From Aquabacterium soli (lineage in GTDB: Bacteria > Pseudomonadota > Gammaproteobacteria > Burkholderiales > Burkholderiaceae_C), in NCBI RefSeq assembly GCF_003933735.1, contig NZ_RSED01000004.1, positions 1 through 64,000 on the forward strand: DNA of 64,000 bases, read 5' to 3'. Under the pieces are notes generated by a model, which saw only the letters and a program-made list of their open reading frames with translations, did not search any database and was not told the origin of the DNA. This document shows positions 23,891 to 32,986 of this stretch, one piece after another (positions within the stretch are counted from its first letter, which is position 1; each line of letters begins with the position of its first letter). Made by a program: the position numbers and the translations under genes.

Positions 23891-23912
23891 GTGGTATCCG
23901 AAATGGTATCCA
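23891..23912 (+). repeat. Right arm-type integrase site candidates
   Basis: GTGGTATCC (23891-23899) and ATGGTATCCA (23903-23912) are 12 bp apart, matching the pair at 3363-3384 in sequence, orientation and spacing. They lie about 60 bp inside the right repeat. Confidence 0.6.
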
Positions 23913-23923
23913 GCCAAAGAAAA

Positions 23924-23961
23924 AGCCTCCCCAAGTTAGCAATCACTATCAAGGGAAGGCT
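23924..23961 (-). terminator. Replacement terminator for tRNA-Thr
   Basis: AGCCTCCCC (23924-23932) and GGGAAGGCT (23953-23961) can pair with one imperfect position. On the minus strand the stem is followed by TTTTTCTTT. It lies 9 bp beyond the tRNA 3' end, inside the element, so it would replace the terminator stranded at 3172-3203. Confidence 0.6.
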
Positions 23962-23970
23962 CTTCGATAC

Positions 23971-24046
23971 TGGTGCCGCTTGTCGGATTCGAACTGACGA
24001 CCTACCGCTTACAAGGCGGTTGCTCTACCAACTGAGCTAAAGCGGC
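23971..24046 (-). tRNA. tRNA-Thr (anticodon TGT)
   Basis: A complete 76-nt tRNA gene with encoded CCA. The acceptor GCCGCTT pairs with AAGCGGC, the D-arm is GCTC/GAGC, the anticodon stem CCGCC/GGCGG encloses TTGTAAG with anticodon TGT, and the T-arm has GTTCGAATC. It is the element's attachment gene, remade intact at the right junction. Confidence 0.97.
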
Positions 24047-24100
24047 ATGCTTCAAGAAGCAAGGGCCGCATTGTAATGCAGCCCCTGGGTTCTATTGCGC

Positions 24101-24649
24101 TTACTTGACGCGCCGAAGCGACGGACGCCCACCGCCCGTGGGCGCCGAAGGCGGTTCAGGCTCTGGCGCAGGCTCGTCTTGCGAGGACGCTGCCTCCAGC
24201 GCCACGGATTCCACCGGCTCGCTGTCGGGCACGCTGGCCAGGCGGATGCCCGACCGGCGCTCGGCAGCCGCCGGCGCCGAGGCACCATCCTGCCCGTCAT
24301 CCGCCTCTTGCGGCGTGGGCACCGGGAAAGCCATGCCCTGCCCGTTCTCACGGGCGTAGATGGCGATCACGTGGTCCACAGGCACCGCGATGTCACGTGC
24401 CACACCACCGAAGCGCGCCTTGAACTCGATGTACTCGTTGCCCAGCTGCAGCTGGCTCGTGGCGTCGAAGCTCACGTTCAACACGATCTCGTTGTTCTTG
24501 ACGTACTCGCGCGGCACCTGCACCGTCTTGTCGACGAACACCGCCAGGTAGGGGGTGAAGCCGTTGTCGGTGCACCAGTCGTGCAGGGCCCGGATCAGGT
24601 AGGGGCGGGTTGAATTGCCCTGGGCGTCAGCGTCGGTCGGCGTGGTCAT
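24101..24649 (-). CDS. sspB: ClpXP protease specificity-enhancing factor SspB
   Basis: A 182-aa adaptor that delivers ssrA-tagged proteins to ClpXP. The N-terminal fold is clear: STRPYLIRALHDWCTDNGFTPYLAVFVD, VPREYVKNNEIVLNVSFDAT and EYIEFKARFGG. An acidic, disordered linker follows, and the C-terminal GGGRPSLRRVK matches the ClpX-binding tail. It lies 18 bp after sspA in the same direction, the usual order. It is the first core gene right of the element. Confidence 0.95.
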   Translation of the reverse strand: MTTPTDADAQGNSTRPYLIRALHDWCTDNGFTPYLAVFVDKTVQVPREYVKNNEIVLNVSFDATSQLQLGNEYIEFKARFGGVARDIAVPVDHVIAIYARENGQGMAFPVPTPQEADDGQDGASAPAAAERRSGIRLASVPDSEPVESVALEAASSQDEPAPEPEPPSAPTGGGRPSLRRVK

Positions 24650-24667
24650 GAAATCCTGGTGTCGTCG

Positions 24668-25282
24668 TTACTTGCGCATCACCTTCTCGGACGGCGTGAG
24701 CGCCTCGATGTAGGCCGGCCGCGAGAAGATGCGCTCAGCATACTTCAGCAGCGGCAGCGCATTCTTCGACAGCTCGATGCCATAGTAATCCAGGCGCCAC
24801 AGCAGGGGCGCGATGGCGACGTCCAGCATGGAGAAGTCATCGCCCAGCATGTACTTGTTCTTCAGGAAGATGGGCGCCAGCTGAGTCAGGCGATCGCGGA
24901 TCTGCGAGCGTGCCTTTTCCAGCTGCTTGTCGTTGCCCTTCAGGCCGCCACGGCCTTCGAGCAGGTTCACGTGCGCAAACAGTTCCTTCTCGAAGTTCAG
25001 CAGGAACAGGCGCACGCGGGCGCGTGCCACGGGGTCACCAGGCATCAGTTGCGGGTGGGGGAAGCGCTCATCGATGTACTCGTTGATGATGTGCGACTCG
25101 TACAGGATCAGGTCGCGCTCGACGAGGATGGGCACCTCGTTGTACGGGTTCATCAGGGCGATGTCTTCAGGCTTGGCGAAGACGTCGACGTCGCGGATCT
25201 CGAAATCCATGCCCTTCTCGAAGAGCACAAAGCGGCAGCGGTGCGAATAGGGGCAAGTCGTACCGGAGTAAAGCACCATCAT
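24668..25282 (-). CDS. sspA: Stringent starvation protein A (GST-like)
   Basis: About 204 aa with a glutathione-transferase fold: YSGTTCPYSHRCRFVLFEKGMDFEIRDVDV at the start, NEVPILVERDLILYESHIINEYIDERFPHP, and a helical C-terminal domain. SspA binds RNA polymerase and alters transcription under starvation rather than acting as an enzyme. The start is the first of two ATGs at 25282/25279. It is followed by sspB and preceded by the bc1 operon in the same direction. Confidence 0.95.
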   Translation of the reverse strand: MMVLYSGTTCPYSHRCRFVLFEKGMDFEIRDVDVFAKPEDIALMNPYNEVPILVERDLILYESHIINEYIDERFPHPQLMPGDPVARARVRLFLLNFEKELFAHVNLLEGRGGLKGNDKQLEKARSQIRDRLTQLAPIFLKNKYMLGDDFSMLDVAIAPLLWRLDYYGIELSKNALPLLKYAERIFSRPAYIEALTPSEKVMRK

Positions 25283-25407
25283 GGCGGCAGGATCCTCAGT
25301 CAGAAACAGGCAAATGCCAAAAACAACGAAGCGCAGTGGCACCCCTTGAAAGGGCGTTCACTGCGCCAGACACCCTCTTGTCAAGGGCGTCGTCGACACA
25401 TTTCAGT

Positions 25408-26178
25408 TCACTTCACGTCTTTCCAGAACGCTGCGTTCAGTCGCCATGCGATGAAGAAGAAACCGAGCAGAAAAATCATCACGCCCACACCGATGCGGAC
25501 CCGGCCTTGCGCATTTGGCTCGGCCATCCACGTCATGTAGGCCACCAGGTCGGCCATCGCATTGTCGAACTCCTGGGGCGACATTTTACCCGGGGTCAAC
25601 TGCTCGAATCCAGTGAAGGTGTGAACCTTCTTTTTTTCATCATGCGGATCGACTTCTTCCTTGTACACCGCGGCGCGCTCGCCTTGCAACTCCCACAGCA
25701 CGTGGGGCATGCCCACATTGGGGAAGGCCAGGTTGTTCCAGCCCGTGGGACGCGTGTCGTCCTTGTAGAAGGTGCGCAGGTAGGTGTAGAGCCAATCCGA
25801 CCCGGTGCCCGCATGGCTGGCACGGGCGCGGGCGGCCAGGGTCAGGTCCGGCGGCACGGCCCCGAACCACTCCTTGGCATCGCGCGGCTTGATCGCCGAG
25901 GTCATGGTCTCGCCGACCTTGTCGGCCGTGAACAGCAGGTTCTGCTTGATCTGGTCTTCGCTCAGGCCGATGTCTTGCAGGCGGTTGTAGCGCACGAAGG
26001 CGGCCGAGTGGCAGTTCAGGCAGTAGTTGACGAACAGCTTGGCACCGTGCTGCAGGGCAGCCAGGTCGGTTACGCGCTCCTTGGGGAAGCGGTCCAGCGG
26101 GATGCCGCCTTCGGCCGCGTGCGCGCCAGAGGCCAGCGCCAGCGCAGTCAGCAGCGAAGCAATGATGCGTTTGATCAT
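25408..26178 (-). CDS. petC: Ubiquinol-cytochrome c reductase, cytochrome c1
   Basis: A 256-aa membrane-anchored c-type cytochrome of complex III, passing electrons from the Rieske protein to a soluble cytochrome c. A signal peptide (IIASLLTALALASGAHA) is followed by the heme motif CLNCH. NLAFPNVGMPHVLWELQG is typical, and a C-terminal membrane anchor (GVGVMIFLLGFFFIAW) closes the protein. Third gene of petABC, 19 bp after cytochrome b. Confidence 0.97.
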   Translation of the reverse strand: MIKRIIASLLTALALASGAHAAEGGIPLDRFPKERVTDLAALQHGAKLFVNYCLNCHSAAFVRYNRLQDIGLSEDQIKQNLLFTADKVGETMTSAIKPRDAKEWFGAVPPDLTLAARARASHAGTGSDWLYTYLRTFYKDDTRPTGWNNLAFPNVGMPHVLWELQGERAAVYKEEVDPHDEKKKVHTFTGFEQLTPGKMSPQEFDNAMADLVAYMTWMAEPNAQGRVRIGVGVMIFLLGFFFIAWRLNAAFWKDVK

Positions 26179-26197
26179 GTTGTGTGCTCCTGGGCGC

Positions 26198-27619
26198 TCA
26201 GTGGGGGTGAAAGGTCACGCGCTCAGGCACTTGCTTGAAAGTGCCCAGCTGGCTCCACCACGGCATCAGCAGGAAGAACCCCAGGTAGAACAGCGTGCCG
26301 ACCTGCGCCATCTTCTCGTACACGGGCGACGGCGGCTCGATGCCCAACCAGCCCAGCATCACGAAGTTCAGCACGAACACGCCATAGACGATCTTGTGCC
26401 AGTCAGGGCGGTAGCGAATCGACTTGACCGGGCTGTGGTCCAGCCAGGGCAGGAAGGCCAGGATCACCACCGCAGCGCCCATGATCACCACACCCCAGAA
26501 CTTGGCTTCGAAGGTGTACAACAGCGCGATGCCGATGGCCGCAGCCACGATGCCACCGATCTTGCGGCCACTGCCGCCCTGCCCCTTGACCAGGCTGAAC
26601 AGCGCAGACAGGCCGATGAGCGCGGCGAACACGTGCACCATCCAGTCGGTGGTGGCGCGCAGCATCGAGTAGAACGGCGTGAAGTACCAGACCGGTGCGA
26701 TGTGCGATGGCGTCTTGAGTGGGTCGGCCGGGATGAAGTTGTTGTACTCCAGGAAGTAGCCGCCGAACTCGGGCGCGAAGAAGATCACCGCCGTGAACAC
26801 GATCAGGAAGCCGGCCACCCCCATGATGTCGTGCACCGTGTAGTAGGGGTGAAAGGGGATGCCGTCGAGCGGGATGCCGTTGGCATCTTTCTTGGCCTTG
26901 ATCTCGATACCGTCGGGGTTGTTCGAGCCCACTTCGTGCAGCGCGATCAGGTGCGCCACCACCAGGCCCAGCAGCACCAGCGGCACGGCGATCACGTGCA
27001 GCGCGAAGAAGCGGTTCAGGGTGGCATCGCCCACCACATAGTCGCCGCGGATCAGGATGGCCAGGTCAGGGCCGACAAACGGGATGGCCGAGAACAGGTT
27101 GATGATCACCTGGGCGCCCCAGTACGACATCTGGCCCCAGGGCAGCAGGTAGCCCATGAAGGCCTCTGCCATCAGGCACAGGAAGATCAGGCAGCCGAAG
27201 ATCCAGACCAGCTCGCGCGGGGTGCGGTAGGAGCCGTAGATCAGCCCGCGGTACATGTGCAGGTACACCACCACGAAGAAGGCCGAGGCCCCGGTGGAGT
27301 GCATGTAGCGCACCAGCCAGCCCCAGGGTACATCGCGCATGATGTACTCCACGCTGGCGAAGGCCACGGGGATGCCGGCGGCGTTGAGCGTGCCGTCGGG
27401 CTTGTAGTTCATGACCAGGAAAATGCCGGTCACGATCTGGATCACCAGCACCAGCAGCGCCAGTGAGCCGAAGAAATACCAGAAGTTGAAGTTCTTGGGG
27501 GCGTAGTACTGCGCGGCGTGTTCGTTCCAGAGCTTGGTGGCCGGAAACCGGTTGTCCACCCAGGTCATCAACTTCTCACCGGCAGAGGCATTCGCAGCCG
27601 CTTGCTTGAATTCAGCCAT
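26198..27619 (-). CDS. petB: Ubiquinol-cytochrome c reductase, cytochrome b
   Basis: A 473-aa integral subunit of complex III carrying both b hemes and the quinol sites. Recognisable segments: NFNFWYFFGSLALLVLVIQIVTG, VRYMHSTGASAFFVVVYLHM, the FMGYLLPWGQMSYWGA helix and WYFTPFYSMLRA. The length is typical of the longer proteobacterial form with extra C-terminal helices. It follows petA by 17 bp and precedes petC. Confidence 0.97.
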   Translation of the reverse strand: MAEFKQAAANASAGEKLMTWVDNRFPATKLWNEHAAQYYAPKNFNFWYFFGSLALLVLVIQIVTGIFLVMNYKPDGTLNAAGIPVAFASVEYIMRDVPWGWLVRYMHSTGASAFFVVVYLHMYRGLIYGSYRTPRELVWIFGCLIFLCLMAEAFMGYLLPWGQMSYWGAQVIINLFSAIPFVGPDLAILIRGDYVVGDATLNRFFALHVIAVPLVLLGLVVAHLIALHEVGSNNPDGIEIKAKKDANGIPLDGIPFHPYYTVHDIMGVAGFLIVFTAVIFFAPEFGGYFLEYNNFIPADPLKTPSHIAPVWYFTPFYSMLRATTDWMVHVFAALIGLSALFSLVKGQGGSGRKIGGIVAAAIGIALLYTFEAKFWGVVIMGAAVVILAFLPWLDHSPVKSIRYRPDWHKIVYGVFVLNFVMLGWLGIEPPSPVYEKMAQVGTLFYLGFFLLMPWWSQLGTFKQVPERVTFHPH

Positions 27620-27636
27620 GTCGATGTGCTCCTGCC

Positions 27637-28236
27637 TCAGGCCTGCTTGTCTTCACCAATGAGGATCTTGGTGTCCGAGAGGTACATGTGCGGCGGCACT
27701 TCGAGGTTGTCGGGCGCGGGCTTGTTCTTGTAGACGCGGCCGGCCATGTCGAAGGTGGAGCCGTGGCAGGGGCACAGGAAGCCGCCCGGCCAGCTGTCGG
27801 GCAGCGAGGGTTGGGCGCCAGACTGGAACTTGGCCGTCGGCGAGCAACCCAGATGGGTGCAGATGCCTACCGTCACCAGGATCTCGGGCTTGATCGAGCG
27901 GTGGTGGTTGCGGGCGTATTGTGGGGTGAGCTCATCGGCCTTGCGCTGCGAATCGGGATCGGCGAGCTCGGCGCTGATCTTTTCAAGCTCTGCCAGCTGG
28001 GCGGGCGTGCGCTTGACGATCCACACAGGCTTGCCGCGCCATTCCACCGTGATCATCTCGCCCTCCTTGAGGGTGCTGATGTCGGCCTCGACCGCGGCGC
28101 CGGCGGCGCGGGCCCGTTCAGAGGGCTGGAAGGTCAGGGCGAAAGGCACGGCGGCGGCAACGCCACCTGCACCACCGGTGACGCAGGCGATGGTCACCCA
28201 CGTCCGGCGGCTTTGATCCACTGGCTGATTGCTCAT
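27637..28236 (-). CDS. petA: Ubiquinol-cytochrome c reductase, Rieske iron-sulfur subunit
   Basis: A 199-aa protein with the two cluster-binding motifs CTHLGCSP and CPCHGSTFD. The N-terminus SRRTWVTIACVTGGAGG is a Tat-type signal/anchor, fitting export of the folded Fe-S protein by the TatABC system encoded at 33461-35077. First gene of the petABC operon; 161 bp separate it from the divergent mscL. Confidence 0.97.
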   Translation of the reverse strand: MSNQPVDQSRRTWVTIACVTGGAGGVAAAVPFALTFQPSERARAAGAAVEADISTLKEGEMITVEWRGKPVWIVKRTPAQLAELEKISAELADPDSQRKADELTPQYARNHHRSIKPEILVTVGICTHLGCSPTAKFQSGAQPSLPDSWPGGFLCPCHGSTFDMAGRVYKNKPAPDNLEVPPHMYLSDTKILIGEDKQA

Positions 28237-28397
28237 TGGTTCCTCGGGGACGATGAACGATGGAAGAGGGGTTGGCTGTTATTCTAGCCACGGGCCCTGT
28301 GGTTTATAACCATGTCACACGGGCACGCGCAGTCAGATCAAACCCTGTGCAATTAAGTCGATTTCTTTCCTCAACCAGTGCTAGGCAGGAGTGGTGC

Positions 28398-28817
28398 ATG
28401 AGTTTCGTGACCGAATTCAAGGAGTTTGCCGTCAAGGGCAATGTGGTGGATCTCGCCGTGGGCGTGATCATCGGCGGTGCTTTCGGCAAGATCGTGGATT
28501 CGGTGGTCAACGACCTGATCATGCCGCTGGTAGGCAAAGTGGTGGGCGGGCTGGATTTCTCCAGTTATTACATCGCCCTGGCGGGCCAGCCTTCGGGCCT
28601 GCCACTGGCAGATGCCAAGAAACTCGGCGCCGTGTTTGCCTGGGGTAATTTTGTCACTGTGGCGCTGAATTTCGCGATCCTGGCGTTCATCATCTTCCTG
28701 ATGATCAAGCAGATCAACCGCCTGCGCCAGGAGCCGCCGGCCGCCCCGGCCGCGCCAGCCCCCACCCCGGAAGACATCGTGCTGCTGCGGGAAATTCGTG
28801 ACAGTTTGAAACGCTGA
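28398..28817 (+). CDS. mscL: Large-conductance mechanosensitive channel MscL
   Basis: A 139-aa inner-membrane channel that opens under hypo-osmotic stress. The N-terminal [37 protein letters not shown] is diagnostic. The second helix is [25 protein letters not shown], and a Pro/Ala linker plus short C-terminal helix ([13 protein letters not shown]) end it. I start at ATG 28398 with GGAGTGG upstream; the upstream frame is not MscL-like. Confidence 0.97.
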   Translation: MSFVTEFKEFAVKGNVVDLAVGVIIGGAFGKIVDSVVNDLIMPLVGKVVGGLDFSSYYIALAGQPSGLPLADAKKLGAVFAWGNFVTVALNFAILAFIIFLMIKQINRLRQEPPAAPAAPAPTPEDIVLLREIRDSLKR

Positions 28818-28901
28818 CGCAAGAAGCCGGGGAAACGGCCGATATCTGGATCGAAAGGGGTGGAAGTCTTCACCCTTGAGTGATCTGGATGTAGAACCAT
28901 T

Positions 28902-31418
28902 GTGACCGATCCCCGACTGGACCGTCTGCTCGAACCTGCCGTGACCCGCCTTGTGGCGGGCATGACGCAGGCCATCGACAAGACGGCCACCCAGCTGGGC
29001 ATGTTGGCCCTGGCGGCCAACAGCAATGCCGAGCGCCAGGCGCTGATGAACGCCGAGTACGACCTGCAGCGCCGCTGCACCGCGGTCGGACAGGCGTTTG
29101 CACGGGATCTGGGTGAACGCATCGCCAAGGATCTGCAACGCCAGCAACCCGAAGGCAGCAACGCCTATGCCGACACCGACTGGACCGCCCTGCGCCTGGT
29201 GGAGAACGCCGAGGTCGAGGAAACCGTCACGGCCGCCCGACTGACCCGCCTGCTGGAGATCGACACCGACGCGGCCCTGCGTGAATTGCGTGGCTATTTC
29301 GTCACGCTTCAGGGTGTCGAGACAGCGGATGAAGTGTTTCCACTGCGCCCGGCCATCGTCGGCAAGGCCCTGCTGCGGGCTGTGACGCAGGCCAGCGAGG
29401 ACAGCGCCGCCCAACAGCAGTTGGCCCGCGTGCTGGCCGTGCACGCCAGCGCCGCCCTCAAGGCCTGCTACGACGGCCTGCTGGCCGACTGCCGCCAGCA
29501 AGGTGTTCAACAGGCCCCGCTGCTGGTGCGCAAACCGACGGGCCACACCGGCAGCCCAGGGCTGGATCGAGAGTCAGGCCATTCGTCGACCAGCGGCGCC
29601 CCGTTGTCATCCAGCCACGGAGAACTGAATGATCCGGATGGCGCCCAGGACTGGGCGCCGCCCCCGTCGATGAAGGCCTTGGGCCAACTGTTTGGCGTGG
29701 CCCTGCCCTCTCCGCAGGAAATGCAGGCGGCAGCAGCGCGGTCAGTCACCGTAGGCGGTGGCAGCAGCGCTGGCTTCAGTGGCGGAGGCAGCCCACAAGT
29801 GCACGGCCAAGGCCCCTTGGGCGGAGCACGCCCCGCCGGCAATGCAGGCGCTCAAGGCCATACCGTCGACAGCAGCATGCTCGGCCTGATGCGCCGCTTG
29901 CAGAGCCTGTCGTCCGTGGCCTCGGGCTGGACAGCCTCCATCCCGGGTGAGTTGTCGCACACCGAGATCCCCGCGCCGCCCAACCTGATCCGCGCGCACC
30001 GCGAAGAACTGCTGCAGGCCAGCGGTGGCGCCGCACTGGACCAGATGGTCATCGACATCGTGGCCACGTTGTTCGACCAGGTGCTGTCCGATCCGAAGGT
30101 GCCGCCGCAGATGGCCCGCCAGATCGGCCGGCTCCAACTGCCCGTGCTGCGCGTGGCCCTGCGCGACCAGACCTTCTTCCACTCGCGCAAGCACCCGGTG
30201 CGCCGACTGGTCAACCGAATGGCCAGTTTGGCGGTCGCCTTCGACCGGCTGGATGAGGGCCCGGGCCGCGAGTGCATCCAGGTGGTCACCGAACTGGTGC
30301 GAGAGATCGTCGAAGGCGATTTCGACAGGCTGGACCTGTACGAATCCAAGCTGGGTGACCTGGAGCGCTTCGTCGCCTCGCAGACCGCGCGCGAGGTCGA
30401 AGAGAACGCCGCCGTGGCCGCCCTGCTCAGCGGCAAGGAAGCCGATCTGCGCGTGCAGCAGCGCTACATGCAGTTGGTGCGCAGCGAGCTGGCAGACCTG
30501 GAGGCCCCAGGCTTCCTGAAGGAGTTCCTGGCGCAGATCTGGACCCAGGTCCAGGTGATGGTGGGCGCGCGCCACGGCCCCGAGAGCGACAAGGCCGTGC
30601 GCATGCGCAATGCCGCCCACCAGTTGGTGCTGAGCGTGCAGCCCAAGGGCCACCCATCGCTGCGGCAGGACTTTCTGCGCCAGTTGCCCCAGCTGATGAA
30701 GGACCTCAACGAGGGGCTGGATTTGATCCAGTGGCCTGCCGGCGCGAAGGAAGGCTTCTTCGCCCAGTTGCTGCCCATGCACGCCGAGGCCCTCAAGGCA
30801 CCACCACCTCACGACCTGACCCTGCGCCTGCTGGAGCAGCGCCTGCGCAAGGTCGAGCAGATCGCCATCCCGAGCCGCGAGGACGCCGCCAACGACCCGC
30901 TGCCCGCGCCCTCGTCGACCACGGAGCCGGGCCCGCTGGCCATGGCCGCCACCATGACCCCGCAGGAGGCCCAGGCCGCCGGCTGGGTCAGCGAAGCCAG
31001 CCTGTTCGAAGACACCAGCCCGGGCGCCCTGGACATCGACCTGAGCGCAGGCGACGAGCCCGACCTGTCCGGCGTGGACGTGGACCTGCCGCTGGACACC
31101 CCCGCCCCACCGGCCGCCGGCCCCTCGCTGGTCAACTACATCCAGCCTGGCGCGGCCTACCGCATGCTGCTCAAGGGCCAGTGGAAAAAAGTGCGCCTGA
31201 CCTGGATGTCCGATGGCCGCACCTTCTTCATGTTCACACAGGGGCACTCGCCGTCCAAGCAGACCATCTCGCTGACGGCCCGCACCCTGACGCAGATGTG
31301 CGCGACCGGCCGCTTCAAGGCATTCGAGCAGGCGCAATTGCTGGAGCGCGCAACCATCCGTGCCCGCCGCCAACTGGCCGCACTGAGCCAGTCGCGCAAC
31401 AACAAGGTGGCGGCATGA
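28902..31418 (+). CDS. DUF1631 family protein
   Basis: An 838-aa cytoplasmic protein starting with GTG at 28902. The DUF1631 layout is visible: an N-terminal helical region (DRLLEPAVTRLVAGMTQAID), a variable Gly/Ser-rich linker (about 200-310), a conserved helical core (QMVIDIVATLFDQVLSDPKVPPQMARQIGRLQLPVLRVAL) and a C-terminal beta domain (AAYRMLLKGQWKKVRLTWMSDGRTFFMFTQG) resembling PilZ-like folds. Relatives are sometimes mislabelled thymidine phosphorylase; no such motif is present. The biochemical role is unknown. Confidence 0.88.
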   Translation: MTDPRLDRLLEPAVTRLVAGMTQAIDKTATQLGMLALAANSNAERQALMNAEYDLQRRCTAVGQAFARDLGERIAKDLQRQQPEGSNAYADTDWTALRLVENAEVEETVTAARLTRLLEIDTDAALRELRGYFVTLQGVETADEVFPLRPAIVGKALLRAVTQASEDSAAQQQLARVLAVHASAALKACYDGLLADCRQQGVQQAPLLVRKPTGHTGSPGLDRESGHSSTSGAPLSSSHGELNDPDGAQDWAPPPSMKALGQLFGVALPSPQEMQAAAARSVTVGGGSSAGFSGGGSPQVHGQGPLGGARPAGNAGAQGHTVDSSMLGLMRRLQSLSSVASGWTASIPGELSHTEIPAPPNLIRAHREELLQASGGAALDQMVIDIVATLFDQVLSDPKVPPQMARQIGRLQLPVLRVALRDQTFFHSRKHPVRRLVNRMASLAVAFDRLDEGPGRECIQVVTELVREIVEGDFDRLDLYESKLGDLERFVASQTAREVEENAAVAALLSGKEADLRVQQRYMQLVRSELADLEAPGFLKEFLAQIWTQVQVMVGARHGPESDKAVRMRNAAHQLVLSVQPKGHPSLRQDFLRQLPQLMKDLNEGLDLIQWPAGAKEGFFAQLLPMHAEALKAPPPHDLTLRLLEQRLRKVEQIAIPSREDAANDPLPAPSSTTEPGPLAMAATMTPQEAQAAGWVSEASLFEDTSPGALDIDLSAGDEPDLSGVDVDLPLDTPAPPAAGPSLVNYIQPGAAYRMLLKGQWKKVRLTWMSDGRTFFMFTQGHSPSKQTISLTARTLTQMCATGRFKAFEQAQLLERATIRARRQLAALSQSRNNKVAA

Positions 31419-31428
31419 GCTGCCAGGC

Positions 31429-32532
31429 CTAGACAGCTGCGGCCAGCTGGCGCGCCAAGTGCATCGCCTCCGTCAGGCTGGAGGGATCGGCCTTGCCGCT
31501 ACCCGCCAGATCGAAGGCCGTTCCATGGTCCGGGCTGGTGCGCACGAAAGGCAGGCCCAACGTCACGTTCACGCCGTGCGCCACCCCCAGGTACTTCACC
31601 GGGATCAGGCCCTGATCGTGGTACATCGCCACGACCACATCGAACTCACCCGGGTGATCGGGAGGCGCATGCCGCGCCCGCATGAACACGGTGTCGGGGG
31701 CCAACGGGCCGGTCACGTCGATGCCTTCAGCTCGGGCGGCCTCCAGTGCCGGAATGATCACGCTCAGTTCTTCGTCGCCGAACAAACCGCCCTCTCCGGC
31801 GTGCGGATTGAGCCCCGCGACAGCGATGCGAGGGCACTCAAAACCCATTTTAACGAAGCTTTGATGCGTGATGCGCACAGTTGACAGTACGTTGGCGACA
31901 TTCACCGCATCCAGCGCCTGCCGCAGCGACACGTGGATGGACACCAGCACCGTGCGCAACTCGTGATTGGCCAGCATCATGCGCACAGGCACCAGCGGCT
32001 GGCCCGCTGGCGTGGCCAGAGCCTGCAGCAACTCGGTGTGGCCCGGAAAAGGCTCGCCCGCCAGCGACAGGGATTCCTTGTGCAAGGGCGCCGTCACCAG
32101 GGCCAGGGCCAGGCCTTGCTGCACCAGGCCTGCGCCTTCGCGCACGCACAAGGCCGCAGCGGCACCGGCATCCGCTTGCACCTGCCCCCAAGGCAAGGCA
32201 TCCAGGCCTGAAGGCAGGCCCGCCGGCTCCCAGACCGGCAGCACGACGGGCGACTCGGCGCCCTCGGCCCCCGCTCCAGGCGGTGCCGGCCGAGCATCGG
32301 AGCGCACCGCCCACACCTGCAGCCGGGCCGCGGCGGGATGCCGCCCTGCCAGCGCTGCCACCGCCCGGCGCATCACCGCGGCCGATCCGATCACCACCGC
32401 CCCGGGCGCCTCACCGGCCAGCCACTGCATCGCCACGATCTCGGGCCCGATGCCGCAGGGATCACCCATGGACAGCACCAGCGGGGCCGGTTTTGTCCAT
32501 ACGTCATTCAAAGGAGAGGCAGGATGTTGCAT
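31429..32532 (-). CDS. pdxA: 4-hydroxythreonine-4-phosphate dehydrogenase
   Basis: A 367-aa enzyme of pyridoxal 5'-phosphate synthesis (DXP-dependent route), oxidising 4-phosphohydroxy-L-threonine with NAD. Conserved parts: SMGDPCGIGPEIVAM, ALVTAPLHKESL, the metal/substrate site FPGHTELLQ, NPHAGEGGLFGDEE and AMYHDQGLIPVKYLG. Slightly longer than usual through an N-terminal extension and an Ala-rich insert. It converges with the DUF1631 gene, 10 bp apart. Confidence 0.96.
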   Translation of the reverse strand: MQHPASPLNDVWTKPAPLVLSMGDPCGIGPEIVAMQWLAGEAPGAVVIGSAAVMRRAVAALAGRHPAAARLQVWAVRSDARPAPPGAGAEGAESPVVLPVWEPAGLPSGLDALPWGQVQADAGAAAALCVREGAGLVQQGLALALVTAPLHKESLSLAGEPFPGHTELLQALATPAGQPLVPVRMMLANHELRTVLVSIHVSLRQALDAVNVANVLSTVRITHQSFVKMGFECPRIAVAGLNPHAGEGGLFGDEELSVIIPALEAARAEGIDVTGPLAPDTVFMRARHAPPDHPGEFDVVVAMYHDQGLIPVKYLGVAHGVNVTLGLPFVRTSPDHGTAFDLAGSGKADPSSLTEAMHLARQLAAAV

Positions 32533-32594
32533 GCCCTCGATTTTGACCGCATGCGGACCGGGGCGTCCGCCCCCGGGCAGTACACTGACCGTCT

Positions 32595-32984
32595 ATGAAC
32601 TGGTTAGACGACATCCGCTGGGATGAACAGGGCCTGGTGCCCGTGATTGCCCAGGAAGTGGGCTCGGGCGATGTGCTGATGTTCGCCTGGATGAACCGCG
32701 ATGCCCTGGCCCGCACGGCCGAGCTGGGCGAAGCCGTGTACTGGAGCCGCTCGCGCAAGCGCCTGTGGCACAAGGGCGAAGAATCCGGCCACACCCAGAA
32801 GGTGCACGACATCCGCCTGGATTGTGACAACGATGTGATTCTGTTGAAAGTGGAGCAACTGGGCCACGAACCCGGCATCGCCTGCCACACGGGCCGTCAC
32901 AGTTGTTTCTTCCAACGGCACGACAATGGCCGCTGGATCACCGTTGAGCCGGTCTTGAAAGACCCGGACAGCATCTACAAATAG
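32595..32984 (+). CDS. hisI: Phosphoribosyl-AMP cyclohydrolase
   Basis: A 129-aa enzyme for the third step of histidine synthesis, opening the adenine ring of PR-AMP. Motifs: [17 protein letters not shown] opening, [36 protein letters not shown] and [10 protein letters not shown] supplying the zinc cysteines. A single-function form, separate from hisE, which starts 2 bp later. First gene of a hisI-hisE-tatABC unit that is cut off from the main his operon. Confidence 0.97.
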   Translation: MNWLDDIRWDEQGLVPVIAQEVGSGDVLMFAWMNRDALARTAELGEAVYWSRSRKRLWHKGEESGHTQKVHDIRLDCDNDVILLKVEQLGHEPGIACHTGRHSCFFQRHDNGRWITVEPVLKDPDSIYK

Positions 32985-32986
32985 GC

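Larger units (their letters stand above)
3211..24018. mobile_element. Integrative element (prophage remnant or phage satellite) in tRNA-Thr
   Basis: Bounded by 48-bp direct repeats of tRNA-Thr, with the integrase at the left end and matching 12-bp-spaced repeats just inside both ends. Contents in order: integrase, small early genes, HNH protein, AlpA-like regulator, replication-like genes, a Toprim-like protein, two ejection-like virion proteins, then cargo (PIN, HsdR-N nuclease, membrane pair, VOC protein, NhaA, HipA-like kinase and DUF3037). Portal, terminase, capsid and tail genes are missing, so it cannot make particles alone. Several genes have lower GC than the core chromosome. Confidence 0.92.

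Noticed and set aside
29742..31373. A 543-codon minus-strand open frame within the DUF1631 gene
   Set aside because: Antisense shadow; the plus-strand protein has a recognisable family layout and normal codon use.
28902..31418. Thymidine phosphorylase, a name sometimes attached to such proteins
   Set aside because: No thymidine phosphorylase motif is visible and the layout is that of DUF1631.
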